NCBI RefSeq assembly: GCF_950023065.1 | Contig: NC_088679.1 | Location: 77,872,001-77,936,000, forward strand | Direction: 5' to 3' | From: Planococcus citri | Lineage: Eukaryota > Arthropoda > Insecta > Hemiptera > Pseudococcidae | DNA length: 64,000 nt | Shown: one piece after another, positions 25,418-37,400 of the stretch | Position numbering within the stretch: position 1 is the stretch's first letter | Layout: each line of letters opens with the position of its first letter | The notes under the pieces: generated by a model | Told to the model about the DNA's origin: nothing | What the model saw: the letters and a program-made list of their open reading frames with translations, nothing else | Databases searched by the model: none | Made by a program: the position numbers and the translations under genes

Positions 25418-28400
25418 ATGGATTTACTCGTGAAAGTAGTGTTATTCGTTGGGTTTCTGACGATCGTCGGATTTGACTACAGTTTCGGTGAGTCGATGGT
25501 TGATTTATTCGAGTGTTTGTAACCGGAATCGTGATACCGACTACCGTAGATTAATCTGCATTATAGATAGCAGTTTAAATACTCTATTGTAATTCATTAT
25601 GAAATAGCTCACTCATCTTGGTTCTCATTACCTTTTGCTAATTTTTCAGGGATAACATGTTATTGCGATGAATGCGACAATAACGAATGTAACACCACCG
25701 CTGGTGGACTCTGTTTCGCATCGATTATGAAGAAAAGTGATGGCTCGGAAAAAAGATCATATAGGTAAATAATTATACATTACTGCTTAAGATACATGAT
25801 CAGCTGCAGATGATCATGCTTGTTTACTAGCATCGATGATATTCTCAATTTTTACAATTTGCTACGAGAACGTTCGATATAATGCTACTTAATCATAAAG
25901 TACATACCGAATGGTATCTGGAACCAGTTTCCAAAACATCTGCTACCTTTTATAATGTTCTTAAATCGATCTCAAACGTTCTACATGTCGTACGACTTCC
26001 ATCTCAGGTGCATCGAAAAATATCAGTTTCTATTTCCTGAAAATCCGCGCGTGTGCTGGAATCCTACGGTTTTGTTGCCAACTTACGTAAATCTTTGTTG
26101 CAATTCGTCGGATTTTTGTAATAAAAATTTACATCCCGAGTTGCAATCGGTGTCAAAAAATACCACCTCGTTAGCAAATATCGCACCTGCTTCAGGTAAA
26201 ACGAGCAAATCACATCGTCGTCGAGTGTCCTAATGTTTGCAGTGATTTTTTTTTCTCATTCCTTATAACAAATTGTTTTTTTTTTCTCATTCTCAAGGTT
26301 TAAATATCAGTCGTTCTAACATAATACATATAAACTACGAGTTACTATAATATTGTGCTCTCTTTAAAAAATGCACTGTTATTTGATTGGATTTATATTT
26401 GCTAAATATTCTACGTAAATGTAGGTGTTCGTATTTTGTGAAATTTTTTCATCTTCTTTACTACCACTGACTACAACACTGTCGATAAGTGTTTTCCTCG
26501 CTGTCTTAGCAGTAGTTTAATTTAACGATTATTTTCTTCGCCCAATCCTCTAACCTCTTTAACTCAGTATTCCATGTGCAAAGCGTACCCTGAATTCAAG
26601 GTACGTATCAAGTGATGTTATCTGTGTACTATTCTTTTATTGTTTACATTATCCATCGGCAGATTACGAATAGGGGACGGGGTAAGGGGGTACGATTAGT
26701 CGATATTTCCACAGTGCTGACAAGCAGATATCAGATGGCGTCATTAAACTGCTACAGTTTCGGAGAACTACACAATGAAAAAATGAAATTGTTATCAGGA
26801 AGTTCTCTCGATATATTTTTCAAGGGCAACGTATTTGTTTTTAATGAAAAAAAAAAAAATTTTTATAAAAAAAACTTGGTTTGTGGTTTGGTTTAGTCAA
26901 GAACAACTGTGCCCATTTCCTCTTTATTCTTGAGTAATGAGGCTCAAGAAATCAAAGTTGGGGACTCACTTTCCATGGCAGGCTTGCCTTACCCTCTGTA
27001 AATGGAAAAATTAATGCAATAAATACCATTTAAATAGTGGTGTTTGTGACTGATAAATCAGGAAAAAAACGTCGAATTGTATTTTTTCAGAAAAATGATG
27101 GGAAAATCTCGTAAGAATTGGATGTTTTTCAAAGATCAGGATTAAAAAAATGAAGAAAATGTTCCCTTATCAAGTTTTTTTTTTTTTTTTTTTTTTTTTT
27201 GCTTCAAATACAGATCTTGGCTTTTCTCCTTTCAAAACAGGAATTTAAATTAATTCTGATGATTCATTTATAATCATAAACGCGTGTGTGCTGTGTGCAC
27301 TTGAATGATTCGATGATGCAGCTATTTAATTTCTGTATCTGTACTAATTGACATGTTATCAGCATTATCGGTAGTTTAATGATGAAAAAAAGGGTATATA
27401 CCTAGATTCAGGTCACGTAGAAAAACTTTTAAAATAGTTTGCACCTTGTTTTTCATCGTGTAAGAAATCGATTCCGGTAATTAACAACTCAAATTACCTT
27501 GTTTTTTTCGAATTCTTATCATTATTTCGATTTTATATTGTGTGAAATTGAATTTTCACTTTAGCTTATCTAAAGGTAACGTGATTCGAGTGGGTTTGGA
27601 TTTGTTAATCTATACCTATTATCTTTTTTAAAACTAAATATCAGTGTTGTATATTTGATAACGAAGTTCAATCTACTTGAGCCCCTTATCAGGTCAGCTC
27701 TCTGAAGTACCTGCGGGCTCAATAACAACTTCGCTATATTTTTGGAGTTCTTTTTTCATTATTTCGTATACCAGATGATGATAACACTGTAGGGAAGTCC
27801 GAAAATAGCTCACCATTTTTTTGTAGGTTCTTGAGATTTGAAAAAAAGAACACATTATCGACCCTCAGAGACCCTTGAGGTAGGAGGGATGAGATTTGTT
27901 TTTCTTTCTTAACTTCTGCAATTTCTCGTCATAATGCCCAATAGTCCGGCATATGACAATAGGAGTAATTGCACCCACGCCAATCCTCCGGAACAACTTT
28001 CTTCTTGAAGGGAACACCCTAAGGAACATTTTAAAGCAAACTTGCCCAAAAAAGAGTTGGCCTTACTTACAAAATGGCGGCCATTTTGATTGACAGGTCA
28101 GCCGAAATTGCAGATTTTGCGTTTCAACATAGGACTTGCACGAAATTTTTCAAACCTTACAAAGGTAGATCGAAAGATCATGCAAAAATTTATTACCTGT
28201 CAAAATTTCAAGTGCTAAAGTGCGTTTTTCGATTTTTGGTGAATTTTTGAAAATCGAATTTAGGCCAAAAATGAGGGAAAAAATCAAAATTTTACCAAAT
28301 TGACCAAGAAAGCTGAAATTTGGGATGTATCCTATTCTCGACATGCCAAATCGATTGGAAACGGTTTCAACCCGTTTTGAGCAGTTCTGGAGCCTCCAGC

Positions 28401-31400
28401 CGATTTTTGAAACTCGAAATGTCCACAAAATTCCATCAAATTGGAGTTGTAAAGCTGAAATTTATTCTAAAGACTAGTTTCAATACGCTACAAAGTACTG
28501 CAGGTGAATTTAAAAGTTGTTTTGGAGCATCCAGCGACTTTTTTGAAAATTACTGAAGCTTCCAGCAGATTTTTGAAACTTTAAATTTTCACAAAATTTC
28601 ATTAAATGGAAATGGAAATCTGAAATTTACTCTACACTCCAATTTTAACACCCTCTGAAGACGACTTCAGGCGGGCTCAAGTAATTTTAGGGCCTCCAGC
28701 GACTTTTTTTGAAAATTCTTGAAGCCTCCAGCAGATTTTTGAAACTTTAAATTTTCACAAAATTTCATCAAATGGAGATGGAAATCTGAAATTTACTCTA
28801 CACTCTAATTTCAACACCCTCTGAAGACGACTTCAGGTGGATTCGAGTTAGAGATGTGCACTTTTCAGAAAAGTAATTTTAGTGAAATGAAAAGTGAAAA
28901 GTTCATTGAAAAGTGTGAAAAGTTGTGAAAAGTGTGAAAAGTAAATCGTGTGAGTCTCATTTTAAAGCTCTCTGTAAGAGCTTCAAATTGATGTATTTTT
29001 TGCTTATATAAAACACACAAAAAACAAAATCATTTTTTTTCACCTACTTAATTGAATAGTGTTAGTTTTGAGCCTTTCTAGAGCCTCTAACATTTTTGGG
29101 GGTTTCAGTTTTGAAAAAAATGTTGTGAAAAATATCAAAAATGGGTGCTGAATTGCGAAGGTGGAGGAGTGGAGAGAGTGGAACTTGATATTTGACTTCA
29201 TCAATGAGGTCAGTGATCTCTGATGAGTAAATTGATTGGTCACTCGCTTTTTTTTTTAGTAAAAACTGAAAAGTGAAATGAAAAGTAGGAACTTTTCTTT
29301 TCAACTTTTCGTTGAAAGAAAAGTACTTTTCACTTTTCACTTTTCACACTGCACATCTCTAATTCGAGTCATTTTAGAGCCTCCAGCGACTTTTTTGAAA
29401 ACTACTGGAGCGTCCAGTAGATTTTTGAAACTTGAAATTTCCCCAAAATTTCATCAAATGGAGATGGAAATCTGAAATTTACTCTACACTCTAATTTTAA
29501 CACCCTCTGAAGACGACTTCAGGTAGGTTCAAGTCATTTTAGAGACTCCACGGACTTTTTTGAAAATTACTGGAGCCTCCACTCCAGTAGATTTTTGAAA
29601 CTTGAAATTTCCCCAACATTAATTTATCAAATGGAGTTGGCAAGCTGAAATTTACTTCGCAGGCTACATGGTGGTTTCAAATGGTTTTGAAGCTTCCAGC
29701 TACTTTTAGGAAATTTCAATTTTCCAAAAGAACGCCGTACAACCTTTCGAAAAGTTGCTGGAGGCTCCAAAACGACTTGAAATCCACCAGCAGTCAACTT
29801 CGTAGCGTATTGAAAGTAGTGTGCAGAAAGGATTTCGACTCTCCATCTCAGGTTGATTAAATTTTTGGGAAATTTCAAGTTTCAAAAATCTACTGGAGGC
29901 TCCAGTAGTTTTCAAAAATGTCGCTGGAGGCTCTAAAATGGCTTGAACCCACCTGAAGTCGTCTTCAGAGGGTGTTAAAATTGGAGTGTAGAGTAAATTT
30001 CAACTTTAATTTCCATTTAATGAAATTTTGTGAAAATTTAAAGTTTCAAAAATCTGCTGGAGGTAGAGATGTGCAGTGTGAAAAGTGAAAAGTGAAAAGT
30101 ACTTTTCTTTCAACGAAAAGTTGAAAAGAAAAGTTCCTACTTTTCATTTCACTTTTCAGTTTTTACTAAAAAAAAAAAGCGAGTGACCAATCAATTTACT
30201 CATCAGAGATCACTGACCTCATTGATGAAGTCAAATATCAAGTTCCACTCTCTCCACTCCTCCACCTTCGCAATTCAGCACCCATTTTTGATATTTTTCA
30301 CAACATTTTTTTCAAAACTGAAACCCCCAAAAATGTTAGAGGCTCTAGAAAGGCTCAAAACTAACACTATTCAATTAAGTAGGTGAAAAAAAATGATTTT
30401 GTTTTTTGTGTGTTTTATATAAGCAAAAAATACATCAATTTGAAGCTCTTACAGAGAGCTTTAAAATGAGACTCACACGATTTACTTTTCACACTTTTCA
30501 CAACTTTTCACACTTTTCAATGAACTTTTCACTTTTCATTTCACTAAAATTACTTTTCTGAAAAGTGCACATCTCTAGCTGGAGGCTTCAGTAATTTTCA
30601 AAAAAGTCGCTGAAGGCTCTAAAATGATTTGAACCCACCTGAAGTCGTCTTCCGAGGGTGTTAAAATTGGAGTGTGTAGAGTAAATTTCAGCTTTCCATC
30701 TCCCTTTGAGGAAATTTTGTGAAAATTTAATTTGAAATTCACCTTCAGTACTTCGTAGCGTATTGAAATTAGTTTTTAGAATAAATTTTAGCTTTACAAC
30801 TCCAATTTGATGGAATTTTGTGGGAATTTCGAGCTTCAAAAATCTGCTGGAAGCTCCAGAATTGCTCAAAACGGGTTGAAACCGTTTCCAATCGATTTGG
30901 CATGTCGAGAATAGGGTATATCCCAAATTTCAGCTTTCTTGGTCAATTTGGTAAAATTTTGATTTTTTCCCTCATTTTTGGCCTAAATTCGATTTTCAAA
31001 AATTCACCAAAAATCGAAAAACGCACTTTAGCACTTGGAATTTTGACAGGTGATGAATTTTTGCATGATCTTTCGATCTACCTTTGTAAAGTTTGAAATG
31101 GCCGCCATTTTGTAAGTAAGGCCAACTTTTTTTTGGGCAAGTTTGCTTTAAAATGTTTCTTAGGATGTCCCCTTTAAGAAAAAAGTCGTCCCAGAGGATC
31201 GGCGGGGGCGTGCAATTACTCCTATTGTCATATGCCGGACTACAATTTTGGAGTTTGATTTCTCGAGATTGTTGAAATTTGGAGGAATCTGTTTGCAGGA
31301 TTTTAAATATGATTGAGAGAAGTTTCGTGCATATTTCCCAAACATTTCAAAAGTTCGAAGTTGAGCTTTTTAGAAATCTCAATTTTTGAAAGCGTGCTCA

Positions 31401-34400
31401 ACTTTGGAGCTATGTTTTAAACATTTGAAATGAAATCGAGGGAACATGCATTTTCTTAATGATATTTACAACTTTCGAATTTTTTGTGATAGAATTCGCA
31501 AAATCATTTGGGAAGCGGAGAGGGGGGGGGGTAAAGAGGCTCAAAATTTTGGGTAAAATGTAAAAATTGTCAAATATCGAGTGACATATCGTTTCATACG
31601 TTTTTCAGAGCGCGAAATACAAATAGGTATGCACTTATTTTTTCGATTCGACCGCTCCAACGCTCATTGCCTCTTCCTCTCCACTTCCTAAAAATTGAAA
31701 AAAATTTATTTTCACTTCTGATTTTTTTTTTTTTGAAATTATATTCAAATGGGCAGCTCATGTGTCCCAAAGGTATGGAAATTTCATTTCAAACAGTTAG
31801 ATTTTTCTCACTTCTGTTCGGTCTCAAAAAATGATTTTCTTATGGCAATTTGGATTTTTTTTCTTCTCGTATCTGTGAAGTCTCCTGTTCAAATTAGTAA
31901 AAAATTCCATCGATCGTGCCATTTTGTTATTACAGATCAGTGATTTATCGTATAGGATTATGTCATTGAGATTATAAAAAAAAAATCCAATTCAGTTATA
32001 TTTTCAGAAAATGATGTAACGATACGAGTATTATTTTACCTCAACGATATCACTATTAGGTTATAGGTATACTCTGATTAGCCGAAATAATCGATAGATA
32101 GGGAACTAAACCGTAGCACATTACGAGAGGTGCTCGAAAAAAGAAAAATTGTAGGCGTACGACGTAAAATTGTACTACGTTGTATTGTGTTTTTTTTTAT
32201 CTTTACAGTTGCACGAGTATTAATTTACCCCCCGGCAACCCATTACAGTGCCACAGATCCGCAGCTCGAAAAGACGAAATAAATGTCGATTGTTGCGATC
32301 AGAAAGATTTTTGTAACAAAGATTTAACCCCTTATCTGTCCAACGATGGGCTGCGAGGTATGTGTGATTTCGATATCAATCATGTTGGATGATGGTTGGC
32401 ACGTTGATTGATTCTCTCTCTTTTTATTTCAAAAATCTCCTTGTAAAGCTCGTTCGCTTTGCTACACTTTTGTATGAGCACAGGCTGCGTAGTCTTTTCT
32501 TTTTCTTATTCTTTTTATTCTTCGTTTACACTTTCACATATTTTATACGTACTCGTACTTAGTCGATGTAGAGTAACTGCAAAGGCAAATAATGTTGGTT
32601 AGAAGTAATATTTGTATAGGCAATAGGCATCTGTAATCGGTGAAAGTGCATGTTGCGAACTTATACTGCCGATTTTTTAGACTGATTTTCTCTCTTTCTC
32701 TGTTTTAACCGTAGTGATGGAATTTATTCTTGCTGTGAATCTATATCTGTTTTTATGTTGCCTGTATGTGTAACCACCTAAAGCAGTAATCACTGATTGA
32801 AATTATGCTTTTTAATTCGTATAGCTCTAGCGCACCTCTTAAATGTTTTCGATAATTTGTTTCTTTACATACTTATATGTATTTTGTTCATTATATTGAC
32901 TGTTTATTTGTAGGTACATACTTTTTAGTACCTATATTATCAATTTAATTACCTACCTTATATCTACCTTATTAGTTATTACTAGGTGTTGAGTACCAGG
33001 AAGTTTGGTGGCTGAGAAAAAAATCAAGAATTATTATTCAATGAAAAAAAAAATTTTTTTCTACTCTAGTAATTAAGTACGAGCAAATTTCAGAAACTCT
33101 TGCTTACAATACAAGAGAGGTATCTCAACCAGTAGAAAATTTTTTGAATCGGTTGAAGCTTAATCGAAAAAACATGAGAATACATCACCAGCTAAAATTC
33201 CAGATGTCAAAGTGCTTTTTCGGATTTTTGATGGATTTTTAAAATTCAAATTTGAGCCAAAAATGCAAAAAAAAAAAAATCAACAATTTACTTAGACAGC
33301 TATTTTTGACCCTTCGAATCCGACTGAAACTGATTTCGTACCGTTTTGAAACTTTTGAACAATTCTGGAGCCTTCAGCAGATTTCTGAAAGTTGAAATTA
33401 TAGTACAAAATTTTACTCAATAAAGTTGAAAATTTAAAATTCACAATTTGCCCAAATTTCAACGTGTTGAGTCGATTTTTCAAGCCGTTTTGGAGCGCCT
33501 CCGGCAATATTACGGAAATTCCATTTTTCCAAAAGGTGGCTTAAAAACTGTATTAAATTTAGCCCGTGTAAATGCAATTTGTGGTGCTCGGTTTCTGTCT
33601 GTTCAAAACGGTGTATACCTTTAAAATTATGTACTTAGATCTCTGGAGAAATTTATTTTTCTGAACCGGTATAAACATCTCGGTAAAATCGTGTGTAATC
33701 AATCAAGATGGTCACTAATGAGCACTAATCGCGTTTATACGTGCTAAAGTTAGTTTTAGATAGTTTTTATGGCACTTTTTGAAATTCTGGAATTTCCAAA
33801 ATATAGCAGGAGGCTCCAGTACAGCTTGAAATCACCTCCAATTAACTCAGATTCTTGAAATTTCGATATGAATAGTAAATTGTAATTTTCCGACTTCATT
33901 TAATGACATTTTGTGGGAATTTCAATTTTCAAAAATCTGCTGGAGGCTCCAGAAGAGCTTGAAATCACCTCCAGTCGACTCAAATTGTTGAAATTAGGAT
34001 AGGAATAGTAAATTGTAACTTTCCAACTTCATTTAATGAAATTTTGTGATAGATTTCAATTTTCAAAAATCTGCTGGAGGCTCCAGAATGGCTTGAAATT
34101 ACCTCCAGTCAACTCAGATTATTTAAATTTCGATATAAATAGTAAATTGTAACTTTCCGACTTCAATTAATGAAATTTTGTGGAAATTTCAATTTTCAAA
34201 AATCTTCTGGAGGCTCCAGAACGGCTTGAAATCACCTCCAGTCGACTCAGATTCTTTAAATTTCGATATCAATAGTAAATTGTAACTTTCCGACCTCATT
34301 TAATTGCATTTGGTGGGAATTTCAACTTTCAAAAATCTGCTGGAGGCTCCAGCGCGGCTAGAAATCACCTCCAGTCGGCTCAAATTATTGAAATTAGGAT

Positions 34401-37400
34401 AGGAGCAGCAAATTGTAACTTTCCAACTTTGTTCAATGAAATTTTGCGGGAATTTCGGTTTTCAAAAATCTACTGGAGGCTCCAGAACGGCTTGAAATCA
34501 CCTCCAGTCGACTCACATTCTTTAAATTTCGATATAAATAGTAAATTGTAATTTTCCGACTTCATTTAATGACATTTTGTGGGAATTTCAATTTTTAAAA
34601 ATCTTCTGGAGCCTCCAGAAGAGCTTGAAATCACCTCCAGTCTCGACTCAAATTGTTGAAACTAGGATAGGAATAGTAAATTGTAACTTTCCAACTTCAT
34701 TTAATGAAATTTTGTGATAGATTTCAATTTTCAATAATCTGCTGGAGGCTCCAGAGCAGCTTGAAATCACCTCCAGTCGACTCACATTTTTTAAATTTCG
34801 ATATAAATAGTAAATTGTAACTTTCCGACTTTATTCAATGAAATTTTGTAGGAATTTCAATTTTCAAAAATCTGCTGGAGGCTCCAGCGCGGCTAGAAAT
34901 CACCTCCAGTCGGCTCAAATTATTGAAATTAGGATAGGAGCAGCAAATTGTAACTTTCCAACTTTGTTCAATGAAATTTTGCGGGAATTTCGGTTTTCAA
35001 AAATCTACTGGAGGCTCCAGAACGGCTTGAAATCACCTCCAGTCGACTCACATTCTTTAAATTTCGATATAAATAGTAAATTGTAATTTTCCGACTTCAT
35101 TTAATGACATTTTGTGGGAATTTCAATTTTCAAAAATCTGCTGGAGGCTCCAGAAGAGCTTGAAATCACCTCCAGTCGACTCAAATTGTTGAAACTAGGA
35201 TAGGAATAGTAAATTGTAACTTTCCAACTTCATTTAATGAAATTTTGTGATAGATTTCAATTTTCAATAATCTGCTGGAGGCTCCAGAGCAGCTTGAAAT
35301 CACCTCCAGTCCACTCACATTTTTTAAATTTCGATATAAATAGTAAATTGTAACTTTCCGACTTTATTCAATGAAATTTTGTAGGAATTTCAATTTTCAA
35401 AAATCTGCTGGAGGCTTCAGAACTGCTTGAAATCACCTCCAGTCGACTCAGATTCTTTAAATTTCGATATCAATAGTAAATTGTAACTTTCCGACCTCAT
35501 TTAATTGCATTTTGTGGGAATTTCAACTTTCAAAAATCTGCTGGAGGCTCCAGCGCGGCTAGAAATCACCTCCAGTCGGCTCAAATTGTTGAAATTAGGA
35601 TAGGAGCAGCAAATTGTAACTTTCCAACTTTGTTCAATGAAATTTTGCGGGAATTTCGGTTTTCAAAAATCTGCTGGAGGCTCCAGAACGGCTTGAAATC
35701 ACCTCCAGTCGACTCACATTCTTTAAATTTCGATATAAATAGTAAATTGTAACTTTCCGACTTTATTCAATGAAATTTTGTAGGAATTTCAGTTTTCAGA
35801 AATCTGCTGGAGGCTCCAGAACGGCTTTAAATCATCTCCAGTCGACTCAAATTGTTGAAATTTCGATAGGAATAGTAAATTGTAACTTTCTAACTTCATT
35901 TAATGAAATTTTTTGGGAATTTCAATTTTAAAAAATCTGCTGGAGGCTCCAGAACGGCTTGAAATCACCTCCAGTCGACTCAAATTGTCGAAATTAAGAT
36001 AGGAGCAGCTAATTGTAACTTTCCAACTTTATTCAATGAAATTTGGTGGGAATTTCAATTTTCAAAAATCTGCTGGAGGCTCCAGAACGGCTTGAAATTG
36101 CCTCAAATCGACTCAGGTTCTTAAAATTAGGATGGAAATAGTAAATTGTAACTTTCCTACTTCATTTTTAATGAAATTTTGTGGGAAATTCAACTTTTTA
36201 AAACCCGTTGGAGGCTCCAGAAGTGTTCAAAACGATTCAAAGCCATTTTCAATCGATTCGAGTGGTCGAAAATAGAGCTCATACTAAATTTCAGATTTCT
36301 AGGTTAATTTGGTAAAATTTTGATTTTTTTGCATTTTTGTAGCCCAAAGAATTTTAAAAAAATTTCAAAAATCAAAAGCACTTCAATTTCTGAAATTTTA
36401 AAACTTTTTTCTTCCCAAATATTTCGCATTCATTATGCCAGAACATGGAAAGATATCATTTTTGAAATTGGGGAAATTGTTTTGGAACGCAAAGGTGCCA
36501 ACTTTTTGGCCATTATGTCGATTTCAAAAAATCGAATAAAAGCAGTCAAAACCCCATCAATTTTTTTCGGTTTTTTCAATTTAAAAATAATGATGAAAAA
36601 TTTGTACGAAGGACTCCGCTGAATTTGGTCAAAAATCCTTTCAACTTTTTTTTCGGGATCCAACCTGTAAAATTTAATATTGGAAGAAATCTTCTGTACA
36701 ATTTTGAGGGCTGTGACAGTCAAATTCTTCCTTTTGGCGTACTTGAATCAACATCTTCTTCTCAACGGATTCTCTACTCATCATAGTGTATGTAATAGTA
36801 TGTATGTATTTATAAGTTATATTCGTGGCTTCGGCCAATGTTGAGAAATATGTGGATTCCAGTTTCCCATAGCTTGGTATCTACAGTAAGTGATTTTCAG
36901 AGTCCATCTACACTCGTATTGTAAACTATATCTTTACAACTCCCGCACATTATGTATTATTTTTTTTTACGTATTCAGCCTTTTTATCGTGCGATTTATA
37001 GATGCTTTCCCAGAGAATACATGGCGTTTCCATTCCTTCCTTTTGAGAAACAGCCTATTTGTAATAAGAACGATAGCGTTGAAGCAATTAGTTGCTGCTG
37101 GTTAGAAGATTACTGCAACAAAGATCTTCGTCCGCATTTTGCCAGAGTACTTCCCACCCCACTACCTATAGAAGGTATGCAATTACTCACCTACCTGTAC
37201 CTATCATTCGGGTTGATTCTTATTATTGGGGATGTTACGTCGCTAACGCATTGTTCCATATTGTTTTATTGGGTCCATGTCGCGAAATTTGATGGAAAGT
37301 TGAATGCTTTTGCCGAATTTTTTCTCCGAGAAATTGCCAGAACTTGCAAACTTGGACGATACTTGATCGACGTGAATAATGAATATTTCAAATGTATTGG

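Larger units (their letters stand above)
27942..31242. mobile_element. Fold-back element B (TAGTCCGG family)
   Basis: The termini TAGTCCGGCATATGACAATA are inverted at the two ends, with CAA outside each (27939-27941 and 31243-31245). The arms match those of element A, including the GCCATTTTG and GACATGCCAAATCGATTGG segments, and contain CTGGAGGCTCCAG-like modules. 28337-28357 pairs with about 30888-30908, so the centre is near 29620. Each arm holds an independent hAT-type insertion. It sits in the receptor gene intron between the first and second alternative exons. No transposase is visible. Confidence 0.87.

Noticed and set aside
29040..30386. Identical 67-codon frames starting MTNQFTHQRS on both strands
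   Set aside because: They lie inside the two copies of the hAT-type element and resemble no transposase.
36979..37105. Upstream acceptor at 36978 for alternative exon 3
   Set aside because: In the phase required by exon 25764 it meets a stop (TTA TAG) after a few codons; the acceptor at 37001 keeps the frame and the expected cysteine start.
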